Positions 10,801 to 20,435 of a stretch of DNA of 25,975 nucleotides are shown in pieces. The position numbers and the translations under genes are program-made. The stretch comes from Euplotes cf. woodruffi 2 WChen-2021 (taxonomy: Eukaryota > Ciliophora > Spirotrichea > Euplotida > Euplotidae): the NCBI GenBank assembly GCA_021441665.1, contig JAGYYN010044420.1, forward strand, positions 1 through 25,975, written 5' to 3'. The notes beneath the pieces are model-generated. The model was not told the origin of the DNA. It did not search any database and saw only the letters and a program-made list of their open reading frames with translations. Numbering within the stretch: position 1 is the stretch's first letter; every line of letters starts with the position of its first letter.

Positions 10801-11819
10801 TGTCATCAAGGCGTATACTGGAAAGAGCGATGGAATTAAATAATGTGTTCAATGAGAAAGAATGAATGCTCGAGCTAAATAAAATGCTTAAAAGTAATTT
10901 TATAATTTTCAAATTTTAGACATGTGAAATGAACAAGCCAATAAAACTAAAATCAACAGTAAAGCAGAAAAATATCAGAGTTTTCAGAACTCTGTGCGTG
11001 GAGCAAATGACAATAATAGCTTCAAATTCCGATCTAATAAGAATATTTCAAATCAAGATTACTGTTCAATAAAAAGTGTGAATTCAATAAAGTCTACTAC
11101 AAGAAAGCACTTTGATTCTTTCAAACCAACCAGAATGATTTCATACCCAGAGACGATAACTCTATCAGAGGATACGACTCAAAAGAACGGAAACATCAAT
11201 GTTATTCAAAGAGGAAAGATCACAAACACGATAAAAGATTCATTCCCAAATCTTCAGCTGATCTTAGACTGGTACGGCGCTAAGGTTGGAAATACATCTG
11301 AGAAGTCAAGCAATATATCCCACTATCAAGGTAATCCAAATCTCTTGTGTTTGAATTTATACTCTACAGACACTTTGGGCGCATCGACAAGAGGATTTTT
11401 AATCCAAAATTCGTTTAATTCCAAGCACAAGTTCAGAAAGCAGACGAATACAAGCTCAAGCATCGATAGTAAGCTTGCCGTCATTTAAATAGTAACAAAA
11501 GTGTTTTTAATCAACTATTTTACTAGAGAAAAGGTCAGGTCAAGTAATTGCAAAAGGAAGCGCATTCAAACAGTTCATGAACAAGTCACAAAACAGAATC
11601 TCTGCTTCATTTGGACTCGTGCAAGATCCAAAGTGCTTAAACAACACTGTGGATCTTCATAAGCAGCTGAAGACAGGAAGCAATTCCTCCTTCAGCCATA
11701 CTCGAAGGCTATTTTCAACCGAGAGGCTGAAGTCTGCCTCGATTAGGCAGAAGTACAAGAATACTTCGAATGAAAAGATTCCGTTAAGACCGTTCTCTGC
11801 ATTTTTTAAGTCTGAGTAA
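7845..11819 (+). CDS. Unrecognised long Ser/Lys/Asn-rich protein, about 1160 aa, 11 exons, three +1 shifts
   Basis: Exons: 7845-7974, 8108-8794, 8846-8929, 8969-9006, 9038-9205, 9276-9788, 9814-9937, 9964-10649, 10680-10893, 10920-11468, 11527-11819. All junctions are GT-AG with matching phase. Introns are 133, 51, 39, 31, 70, 25, 26, 30, 26 and 58 nt. +1 shifts at AAA-TAG 9889-9894, AAG-TAA 10162-10167 and AAA-TAA 10838-10843 keep the frame to the TAA at 11817. The start is the ATG of MSTESRG, preceded by CCCCAATTATA. The protein is hydrophilic and mostly low complexity, with a repeated SQKSI element near residue 370 and a charged probable coiled coil (KQKRKQIQKLVEAKQRHYQ). No catalytic domain, signal peptide or membrane segment was recognised. 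Introns of 51 and 30 nt are multiples of three, so retention would also stay open. The splicing model is strong on internal consistency; function is unknown. Confidence 0.7.
9889..9894 (+). other. +1 frameshift site AAA-TAG
   Basis: SKYKKK continues as SKAYQHSC after skipping T9892, leading into a 26-nt phase-0 intron at 9938-9963. Confidence 0.7.
10162..10167 (+). other. +1 frameshift site AAG-TAA
   Basis: The frame ending PREGRYK continues as NSLIFTKKQKRK after skipping T10165. No GT-AG intron in the right phase replaces it. Confidence 0.7.
10838..10843 (+). other. +1 frameshift site AAA-TAA
   Basis: SDGIK continues as NVFNEKECMLELNK after skipping T10841, reaching a 26-nt phase-1 intron at 10894-10919. 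Confidence 0.75.
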
Positions 11820-12090
11820 TACTTAATGATTCAACTGATAATTGAATTGAAGCAACGAAAATAATTATAAATATTTACTAAAATATAAATACTGAGCTTG
11901 AGCTAGCATTTAACTTATTTCTCAATTTTTGAAAACACAAATTATTACTTTACAATAAAAATGACCTGAAGCAAGAATAAAACTCAAAAAGTTAGTATTT
12001 CAACATTTTCATGGTCGAAATAAAGTAAGGCAGTATTATAGATTGATTCATATCATTTACTGTGAAAAATAAAATATTTATAGCTCCAAG
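11820..12090. other. Convergent 3'-3' spacer
   Basis: AT-rich, 271 bp, nothing coding recognised. Two overlapping ATTGAA words lie near 11840. Confidence 0.6.
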
Positions 12091-15000
12091 CTACTTTTTA
12101 AATGAATCCTTCTTGCCATTTGTTTTTGTCTTCTTATCTGCAAAATGCTGCAATTTCAGTCTTTCAAATAAAGACAGCGTTGTTTCTTCCTTTTGCATGA
12201 AGTCGTTGTCAGCTTTTTCAAGGTTATCTTTCATCTCCATTTTTCTTAGCTTAAAACTTTCTTTATTTGTTACACTATTTGCGTCGTTCTCTTGTTCGAA
12301 GCCGGGATCGGATGAAATAATGATTTTTAGCTTGATCGACGTGGCTTTAATCTTTTCTAATGTCATTCTGACTGCTTTTTCAGCAGTCAGATCCATGAGT
12401 GCAAACGACACTCTCCAGCAGAATATTCCAAGCATGATAGTAAAGTTGATAAACTCGTATGCACTGAGTCCAACGGAGTCTTCGGTTAAGTACAACTCGG
12501 ACATAATAAATTCAGTGTTCGCTTTAGCAGCACAGAAGAGTTCAATAACATTCGAGTATTTTAGCTTTTGTTCAAAATACTCTTCTTGTTCTTCTTTGTG
12601 CTCGTGGAAGCTGTAGTCACTGTCGTTATCAAGAGTTTGCTTATGAATCACTTTCCTTCTGACTTTCATCATAGGGGTATTCTTCGCACATCCGATAGTT
12701 TGGAGTTCATCTTCCTCGACATTTTTGTAATTACGGACGTCTTCGTCAACAAATTTAAGTTTATTTAAGAAGCAGCATCAGATTTTTAAACGACAGGAAA
12801 GTGATTTGTTCTTTACCGATGATCTCGTTGAACTTGCACTCCATTTCCTTTTCGTATATTTTAAGTAGAAGAGGCGAGTACTCGCTAATAAGCTCTTGAA
12901 TTTGAGGCTCGTATAGGTAGACTTTAAAAATAAAGCCCACCGACCGACTGGCCTTCATTAGCACTTTATTTAAGTATCCGATGATAATATCATTGATGTC
13001 CTGCTTGACCTGAGACTTGGCCTCTGCCAGTCTGATCACAGCCTCGATGAAGTTCGGATACGAAAGCTTAATAGGGACTTTATTAGCGATCGATGAGTCT
13101 ATTGTGTCTAAGCACCACTTCTGCTGCTCGATCTCGCTTTCTCCTCATATTTTCGGAGATAGCTTTTTATTATTGATGCTCGAGATGTAGAAGTAGTAAG
13201 CGAGGTATGTTTCACTATTGATTCCAATATCAAAGCCGAACTCTTTAAATGCTTTCCAGCACATTAGCTTGAGTGAGTTCAGGTTGATCGAGAGAGGCAC
13301 GTTGTACGATACAAATAATTCTGTAAAAATCTCAAGTCTATGAAAGACTCAGTGGTAGAGATTGTAAAGCTTATTTATACGCAGTCATATTTGTCAGCTC
13401 GCCACAATATTTGGAAATGATGTCGTCTATCATGAGCGAATTGAGCTCTTTGTACATATTTAACTTTTGGAATTGCTGACGAAAAGCTCTTTCTTCTTCA
13501 GTAATAATCGACTGGAAAGAGTGAACTAATTTTGGGATTAGCGTTTCAAGCCCAGGTATGTGTATCTTCAAAGAAAGGTTTACATTTTTATCTAAAAGCT
13601 CAGGTCCGTCTCTTAAGATACTATTTAGATTAGTCTTTCGCTTTTTCTTATTTTGCTTTCTCACAAGCTCTTTTAGAATACTCGATTGGGCTTGTATACT
13701 TCCAGCAGCAGATTCATGGTCGTTTCCTTCGACTACAGAGCTATACATGCTTGAGGAGTCTTTTTGGTTGCTAAATCTTCGATCGTGAAGATTATGAATA
13801 CTTTTTGAGATTTTGAGCTTGAGCAGATTAAGATTGTCCTTTTCAGAATTATTTCGTCTAAAACTCTTCATATTTTTGATATTTTGCATAACTTTAGTAT
13901 GTTCAAGTCTGAACCCAGAAGGCTTGAGTCTCTCGGTATGAGCAGCATCTGAGTTAGTTTTCTTTTCTCTGTTTATAAGGTAATTACTTGTGTCAATGCT
14001 TAGTTTTGCTTTATTCATAATTCTATCGAGGAAAAACTCAGGCTCATCTGCAAGAGTCTTACTTTCGACTAAGATTAGAAATCGATATCTTTTCTAGACT
14101 TTCTTGACTCGGTGATGTCACGTTCTTCATTATCGGGCGTATAGATGGAAGCTTTGAAGCTGGAACCGATAATGAAGGGTCCTTTTCAATACTTTTTACA
14201 CCAAGTAGCGAGTCGTTATCTTGGATGCCGTTAGATTCACTGTTTGTCTCAACTTTCATGCATTTTAGAACTTTATTTACATTTTCTAAAAGCCCGCTTA
14301 CTTTAGCTTTGTATTTCGACAGTTTGCTTTCTTGCATTGAAAAAGGCTCGATGATTTTGCTCTTTGACTCAATTTCAACATAGACTTGAGGATTGTGACA
14401 CATTTCATAAAGCCTGAACTTGTATTCGTTTGCTAAAGAATCTGGTTAGGCGATAAGAGTACCCATATTTTCAAGAAGAGTGTTTCTTTCATCGAGTTCT
14501 CGTCTTTCACTGCCACTGACTTCGTAAATGTTGTTCATTGTGAGATCAGTCTGACAACAAGCGTCTTTATTTTTCAGCTGCTTTTGCATATTCATTGAGT
14601 TCTCCCGTGACATTTTTCATCTGCCTCAAAAATACACTTTGCTGAGTATGCATTTGCTGCAGTTCGTTTAGAGAAGATCTCAGGTTATTTGGAGACATTG
14701 TCAATGTTTTCCTTTGGCTTCGAGCCGATCTCGCCTCTGAGTCCGTCGGAGAGCAAAGGCTTGAGCAACTCGTTTACTTGATCCTGAGAGTTAGAAAGTG
14801 CTTGTTGCACTCGGTAGTAGCCATTATTGATAAACTCCTCCATTTCTTCAAATTCAGCTGAAAAAGATATTTTTAACTGAAAAATTCACAAATTGCTATT
14901 TTTTACAAAAATGAAGTTTGATCTGATTTTGTAAGAAAATAAAATCCTTAGTTTTGCTGAAATATATAATTAAATCTTTGAAGGTACTTTAAGAAATAAA

Positions 15001-15367
15001 AGTATAAATAAAAATAATATTACCAAATATAAATATTTCAGTTATGTAAAGTATGATTTATCTAAACGCTACCTTTGCTAACTGTTTCCCTTCTTGAATC
15101 TTTGTCGAGCAGTTTTTCATAGCTTCCAACGAGATTGTTGATAGTTCCTAGTGTATTGACCATTTGCAGTTGTAGATCTTCATTTGAATTCTAAATGTAA
15201 TCTTTAGTGCTTACATAGTAAAACACTGCGCTCTTTTTATCAGGATTATATCCTACGTCGAGTGCGATCTCTCTGATTTTGCCCGGTACTTTCTCTTAAT
15301 AGCAGTTATAGATATTTTTAATCTAACTAAAGCTCAAATTGTCAGTAGGCTTACTATTGTTCCTCAT
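12091..15367 (-). CDS. Unrecognised long protein with coiled coils, about 989 aa, five +1 shifts
   Basis: Exons 15367-15328, 15294-15215, 15190-15073, 14857-14463 and 14432-12091, with introns of 33, 24, 215 and 30 nt. Five +1 shifts keep one frame to the TAG at 12093-12091: AAA-TAA at 14690-14685, 14572-14567, 13376-13371 and 12766-12761, and AAG-TAA at 14064-14059. The N-terminal third is rich in Glu/Gln/Leu and probably coiled coil (SSLNELQQMHTQQSVFLRQM; RRELDERNTLLENM). The middle is basic and low complexity. The last 400 residues look globular and helical (LSINLNSLKLMCWKAFKEFG; IGYLNKVLMKASRSVGFIF) with a Lys-rich tail. UGA occurs a few times as Cys. No family was recognised. The first intron has a GTTAGA donor and is the least certain junction. 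Loss of any single shift would truncate the product severely. Confidence 0.7.
12761..12766 (-). other. +1 frameshift site AAA-TAA
   Basis: LMLLLK continues as KLKFVDEDVRNY after skipping T12763 (minus strand). Confidence 0.75.
13371..13376 (-). other. +1 frameshift site AAA-TAA
   Basis: TNMTAYK continues as KLYNLYHCVFHRLEIF after skipping T13373, opening about 200 further codons. Confidence 0.75.
14059..14064 (-). other. +1 frameshift site AAG-TAA
   Basis: ISNLSRK continues as KTLADEPEFFLDRIMNK after skipping T14061. The only short GT-AG alternative (15 nt) gives the wrong frame. Confidence 0.7.
14567..14572 (-). other. +1 frameshift site AAA-TAA
   Basis: NEYAKAAEK continues as KDACCQTDLTMNN after skipping T14569. 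Confidence 0.75.
14685..14690 (-). other. +1 frameshift site AAA-TAA
   Basis: ENIDNVSK continues as NLRSSLNELQQ after skipping T14687. Confidence 0.75.
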
Positions 15368-15606
15368 ATTATTTAATTTTATCAATCAAGCAGAATTATT
15401 AAAATCTCTATAATATCAAAATTAAAGGCTAAACTAAATTTTTAGAATTATACTGAACAAAATACCAAGTATTTATCTACTTATAATCATATTTATCTTC
15501 ACTTAAAACAAGTTCTAAAAATCACTAAAGAATGTAAGTTGTATCATTTAGCATTAAATTTACTAAATAATCATCACGATTGCATTTAAAATACCTTAAT
15601 CTAATT
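15368..15606. other. AT-rich spacer upstream of the 12091-15367 gene
   Basis: Presumed promoter region of that gene. A minus-strand frame about 28 codons long runs from 15607 to about 15525 if the candidate gene above it were shifted +1 at its ATT-TAG end. This is too short to support. Confidence 0.45.
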
Positions 15607-15953
15607 CTAAATTTTAATTTGACTGTTTGCTTTCAAACAATCCCAATCTAAATCACAATTCAACCCAACCTCGCCTAAAAACACCTCAGCACACATATCA
15701 TCCTCAATAACACAACCCATTACGACTTCAATATAATCTAAAAAGTCCTCAATCTCACAAACTTCAAATAAATTTCATCCATCAATCTAAATTCATAACA
15801 CTTTCAATACCCTCATATCATCACAATCTCCAAACCCCTCCATACGATCCCCTCCATTAAACCACGTAAAAAACCAATATCTAAATCTCCATATTCCATA
15901 ATATCTTGAATACTACAACATTGCCCAAATAAATCCCATTTGCAATTTCACAT
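15607..15953 (-). CDS. Candidate small acidic Cys-rich protein, about 95 aa (weak)
   Basis: The minus strand from ATG 15953 is open for 71 codons with UGA = Cys (MCNCKWDLFGQCCSIQDI). A GT-AG intron at 15845-15787 (59 nt, phase 0) would join it to a second open stretch ending at TAG 15609-15607 (CNLFEVCEIEDFLDYIE; GLNCDLDWDCLKAN). The product would be acidic with about ten cysteines and no signal peptide. The coding strand has almost no C, quite unlike neighbouring genes, so codon use is skewed to TTG, GAT, GGG and GTT. In a strand with this composition UAA/UAG should be frequent, so two long open frames are mildly significant. No homologue was recognised. A non-coding compositional tract is the main alternative. 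Confidence 0.33.
15640..15945. other. Strand-asymmetric tract: C-rich and G-poor on + strand
   Basis: From about 15651 to 15900 I count only about six G on the + strand against dozens of C, while flanking DNA has no such skew. The tract contains CCCCTCC, AACCC and ATCTAAATC-like words but no clear tandem repeat. It coincides with the weak minus-strand gene candidate and ends near the start of the gene at 16064. Confidence 0.75.
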
Positions 15954-16063
15954 CTCTTGTTGCGACTAATAAAACTGAGGTCTGCTGATAATCAAATAAT
16001 ATTTTGTTAGTTTAAAATACTAAGTGTAAACCTAAAATAATATGACGATTGAAGTGATTAAAT

Positions 16064-19000
16064 ATGAAAGCGAAACATTCGAGAAGGCTTAAGTCAACTA
16101 ACCAACCATTCAAGGAAGGCCAGACCTTGTTTGTCACCAACCCCGAACTCCTGCAGATCGGAGCTCGCATGAGCAAGTTCAATGAACCCATCACACGCAT
16201 ATCTGAGATGGTGTCGAGCATGGAGGACAGCAGAAATTCAAAAATATTATATGACGCTCACAGCGAAGTTAAATAGCAGAAACCTCGACCGCCCTGAAAT
16301 CAAACTTAACATTGAAAGCGAGTCTTCCAAATTCGACGAGTCTGTCAATGAATCTTCAGGTATTTACTTGTATTTTTAGCAATTTTTTCATTTAGAGTTT
16401 CTATTATGATGAAGTGAAAACGATGAAATAAAGCAAAATCAGACTTACATAATTTAATGTAAACAGTCTCAATTATCAAGGTATTTTAATCTTCAAATAT
16501 ACCGAAGTTATGGTTTGTATAAAGAGTATGTATTTTAAATATAGAGAAAAATCCATCTCGAGCCAAAAGTAATAAAAGTGTAAGTCCAGCATTTCAACTT
16601 AACCTCGAACCTTAAAATCTTTATTAATTAAAAATCTGTATATTTTTAATTATTTGAAATAAATTACAGTATAATTTTAACTAGAATGAAAATACAAAAA
16701 GAATGTCGGTAATGAGTCAAATCCAAAATAAAAATGATAAAAATCTGTGAGTTCAGACCAGCACGACTAGAAAATAATTCTCGGCTAAATCCAGCAAAGA
16801 ATCATCTTGACATTCCGCATGCAAAATCAGGATTTCAGCCGAGGAAGTCAAGCTTTGCATCATACAAATTATCAAAGTAAATATTAACAAAGAATTGATT
16901 TTCACAAGTGTATAGTAAGTCAGAAAGAAACATGGCGTCTTTTTCAAACCGATCGAAGAGATCCATTTACTTTAAAAGCGTAGATCTTGGATCGATCGAC
17001 GACATCATCAACGACATAACTTCACCTAATGCAAGTCTGCTACAAATAGCCCAGCCAAACTTCAAAAAGAAAAGGAGTTAAGTTCTAGTTAAAATTAAAA
17101 ATAGGAACTAAAGTCAAGTTGTCGAAGCAAGACTCGATAAAATAAGCCTTCAGCTGAGAACGCACATAAAAATGCAAAGAAGTTTATCCTCAGGAAGTAA
17201 TAGCTTTGGTAAAGTAGATTTAAAGCCACAGAACTTCATGAATCGCTTTCAGGCGTCAAAGCCGTTTTCCCCTGAATTCAAAAGGACTTCGACTTGAGTA
17301 TCGAAAGGTATTTCTGACATCAAAGAAAAATACGTCCCTGACTTTGGATTCAAAGAGCACATAGAGTTCAACAAGCAGCAAACCGGTTGGCTGTTTCTAC
17401 TTGACATAATCAGTAAATACCCGAAGAGAGAGCGGATGATGAACATCATAAAGTATCTCAACGAAAACAAAGACTTAGGCTCTGGCTCTTTGGACCGAAT
17501 CCTCGACTCAAATAGCTTCAATTTATCAAAAGAGGACAAAACACGGGTCATTGGGGAGATATACCGGATGCGCAACAACCAAAATATTCAGCAAGTAAAT
17601 ATCCAGGAAGAAGAGCAGAAGCCAGCTATGGAAAAGAAAGTGCAGCAAATGAAAAAGGATCTCACTTCAATACAAGTAAGCCGAGTCTTTCTCTAAATTG
17701 ACTATTTGTGACGATCCAATAATACCGATGTAGAAATAACTTCATCGACAACTTCAAATCGTTCCAAATTATGAAGGAAAAGGTAACAGCCTGCTCTCAG
17801 TCTATAGATTAAATTCGAAAATTATATATTCGACCGGACGGGTGGAAAGTACGACTTTTCACAAGGAGAAAAAGACCTCGCCAAAATCGAACGCCGAGTC
17901 GACAAAAAGGTCGAAGAGGTCATATAAAACTCAATAAGAAAAACCCGCTTAAAGCACTGGTAGACGCGAAGAAAATCATCAAGGTCGAGGAGGACAAATT
18001 TCCAAGTGAGAGACCTTCTAATAAAAGCATCGTGATTGAAAACGAAGATGAAAATAACGAATCGGATGAATAGATGAATCTGTAAGTATTTATAATTATA
18101 TCAAGGCCATTCTAACCTATAATTTTGCTTAATGAAGTAATACCGAAATTTGAGTTATTTTTAATTAACTCAGCTGATAATAAATAATTGCTAATTAGGT
18201 TTTAAACGGGTATTATAAAGAAGAACTCAGGACATCAAAGGTAGTTAGTAAAGATATCAAACGAACTCAGACAAAGACAATCAGGAAGCCATTTTCACCT
18301 CGAAATAAAATTATCTCACAGGAATTGATCAGAAACAAGCTTGCTAAGCTCCCCTCAAGGTAAAGATAGCGCTATAAGATGTAGAAAATAAAAGCATATT
18401 TTTAATGAATTACAATGAGCTGTTCACAGAGTTCTTTCTGCTGCTTGAGAGGAAGAAGTACAAGCTCTCTGTAACTGTTTGAAAGTCAAGTCCATCGATA
18501 TCGAGTGAGAACAACAGGTAAATTTGTTTTCAATCAAAGACTGCTTTGGTTGATATAACTGACTAATAGCATACAGAGTTACAAATCAAGACCAGCTGCA
18601 AAACTTTGAAGAATGCAAGCAAAAACTCAAGATTATTAAATACTGAGAAGAAACTATGGCTGAGTTCAAAATAACCAGAGAAAAGCTTAAAGAAGAATAT
18701 ATGCGCAAGATGAAGTCTGAACTGTCTAGTATTTTTACCTTTAATAAGCTTATTAGGTCAACAAACTGAAGAGGAGTCTGCTTACACCTAAAAAGATTAA
18801 AGAATTCAATGTAAATAATATTCAAATTTAGTAAATTTATGCGTGATTATTATAAATCAGAAATCTTAATCATCCTTTTAAGCTCGAGAAAGGAATTGTT
18901 GAACAAGTGGAATCAAAACTCGCTGAAAAATTCGATTTAATCACAAAGAAAGTCGTTATAAAAATGAGCAAATTTCCGTCCGAATTCAACGACTGAGTGA

Positions 19001-20198
19001 CAATTATCAACAGGTTAAAAAGTAAACCAAATAATGCAAACGACCCTCAAATTATCAACAAACTGCTGAATCTTGATTTAAAGCAAGTTTGCAGTTCAAG
19101 AAACCGCAATTTCTCAGTGATGTCTCCACAGATCCAAATCTCAAAACTTAATTGATTGACTTACAACAAGATTCGTCCAACTTCGGTTGAAGAAATCTCG
19201 TCTAAAGGAAATAATATCAAAAGTTTTAGGTGGTATAAAAAGTCATCGACATTGAATTTGAACGATCTCAGTGAAAGTAACAATCTCAGCTCAAATAGTT
19301 TCGACAAAGACAAGCCGCAGAATGTACTTTCAGTCATTATTGATATTTATAGTTCAGCCGCTTGCAAGAAGGCTCCAGGAATAATTCTATTATAAAAGAA
19401 AGCATTTTTAGTAAGCCGATCTCACCTGGTATCATATAAATCTGGCTATTTAGGGACGAGGAATAAAACTATGCAAAGAAAAGAAAGCACTCGATACCAG
19501 AATAACTCAACGATTAATAACGTTAACAGTAAGCGATCGGGTTATTCACTCGTTTAGCATTCGTCAACATCCAGCTGCAGTTCGACCCCATCGCTGAAAG
19601 GATACCGAAATAAGCGACATATCACTGCGAAAATATCACCTCAGTGAAATCGGCCGAAGAAGGGAGAATCTTTTATGAGCAGTCTGTCGAGAAATAATAA
19701 AAGCTCACTCAGAGACGAGAGCAAGTAGAAGCACGATTAATTCAGGAATAAAGTCAGTCAAAAACAAATTTCAAACAATGCAGTAATTATTTAAATAGCT
19801 TTTTGTGTCTTTGCAGTTTGAATTCGTCTAGAAAACCATCGAGAAATCGAGACAACGGGAGGTTTAAATACAATAACTCGACGATGGACAGAAGAAGCAA
19901 GTTCTCTAAGATCAGTGATGCCAAGGCCATTAGGAAAGCTCTGAGTCCATCTCCTAAACTCCAAACTGGAATTGCTAATGTGGAGAACGTTAAAGAGGCT
20001 AAAGTGAAGACTCAAGAAGGTAATCACAATTTTTCAACAGCCAAATCGATAATGGAAATGTTCGATAAGATGATATCTGCAAAGGCAAAGCCGAATTTTA
20101 GACTCAATTTAAAACGGCCTGTGGTGATGAAGAAGCCAAAGGACCAAGCAAAGCGGCTGCCTCATATCAAAGACAATAAAACTAAAAATAAACTATAG
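16064..20198 (+). CDS. Unrecognised long protein, about 1132 aa, 16 exons, at least eight +1 shifts
   Basis: Exons: 16064-16359, 16396-16480, 16545-16579, 16685-16876, 16916-17076, 17105-17675, 17734-17782, 17808-18081, 18199-18359, 18385-18517, 18577-18810, 18861-19323, 19353-19428, 19454-19528, 19558-19782, 19817-20198. Intron phases all agree. Shifts: AAA-TAG 16271, ATT-TAA 16452, AAA-TAA 16772, 17140, 17734 and 18386, AAG-TAA 17195, AAG-TAG 19723. AAA-TAA 19608 is used only if the 29-nt intron 19529-19557 is chosen; a 36-nt intron 19522-19557 avoids it and reaches the same frame. Two steps are unresolved: ATA-TAA at 17922 and GAA-TAG at 18068 each need a net +2 change. The protein is basic and Ser/Asn-rich. 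A globular helical stretch lies at 17320-17580 (TGWLFLLDIISKYPKRERMM), with coiled coil at 18580-18740 and a tail ending KNKL. Function unknown. An upstream ATG (16042) could join by a GCT-TAA shift. Confidence 0.6.
16271..16276 (+). other. +1 frameshift site AAA-TAG
   Basis: YDAHSEVK continues as SRNLDRPEIKLNIE after skipping T16274. Confidence 0.75.
16452..16457 (+). other. Possible +1 frameshift site ATT-TAA
   Basis: NQTYII continues as NVNSLNYQ and then meets a phase-1 intron (16481-16544) that enters the next exon in frame. Support is the phase agreement only. Confidence 0.45.
16772..16777 (+). other. +1 frameshift site AAA-TAA
   Basis: TSTTRK continues as NSRLNPAKNHLDIP after skipping T16775. 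Confidence 0.7.
17140..17145 (+). other. +1 frameshift site AAA-TAA
   Basis: SKQDSIK continues as KPSAENAHKNAKKF after skipping T17143. Confidence 0.7.
17195..17200 (+). other. +1 frameshift site AAG-TAA (followed by TAG)
   Basis: KKFILRK continues as NSFGKVDLKPQNF after skipping T17198, opening 157 further codons to the next donor. Confidence 0.72.
17734..17739 (+). other. +1 frameshift site AAA-TAA at first codon of an exon
   Basis: The exon begins AAA TAA directly after the acceptor at 17733. Skipping T17737 gives NFIDNFKSFQIMKEK and a 25-nt phase-0 intron. The slippery codon forms only after splicing or at the exon edge. Confidence 0.6.
18386..18391 (+). other. +1 frameshift site AAA-TAA one base after a splice junction
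   Basis: After the 25-nt intron 18360-18384, codon AGA is followed by AAA TAA. Skipping T18389 gives KSIFLMNYNELFTEFF. Confidence 0.65.
19723..19728 (+). other. +1 frameshift site AAG-TAG
   Basis: SLRDESK continues as RSTINSGIKSVKNKF after skipping T19726 and reaches a phase-2 intron into the last exon. Confidence 0.65.
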
Positions 20199-20435
20199 CT
20201 CAATGTACTTTTAGTAAAATTTGATGCAACAAACAGTGAAATAACACATTATTTAAAATCAATATTCATAATGACAAAAAATAGCATTTTATATGGTTGA
20301 AAATATCACAGAATAAGATACTCTTGGCAAATTGAGACTCGATGTGATTTATGAGTTGTTCACTACTCATACTTTATAAATGATTTAAGCTTGACAGTCT
20401 GACAGTCTTTTGGCGAGTAATAAAATCTATATCAA
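20199..20435. other. Convergent 3'-3' spacer
   Basis: AT-rich, 237 bp. A direct repeat gacagtct occurs at 20393-20400 and 20401-20408. A +1 extension of the minus-strand gene past its AAT-TAA end would stay open to TAG 20365-20363 (24 codons, FYYSPKDCQTVKLKSF), so the true 3' end of that gene may lie inside this spacer. Confidence 0.5.

Noticed and set aside
12062-12616. 184-aa plus-strand ORF
   Set aside because: It is antisense to the real minus-strand exon, which has better composition, connects in frame to neighbouring exons and has coiled-coil-like sequence.
18726-18753. 28-nt GT-AG intron in the coiled-coil exon of the 16064-20198 gene
   Set aside because: Removing it forces extra shifts at ACC-TAA and TCT-TAA. 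Leaving it in gives one open frame that enters the next exon in phase.
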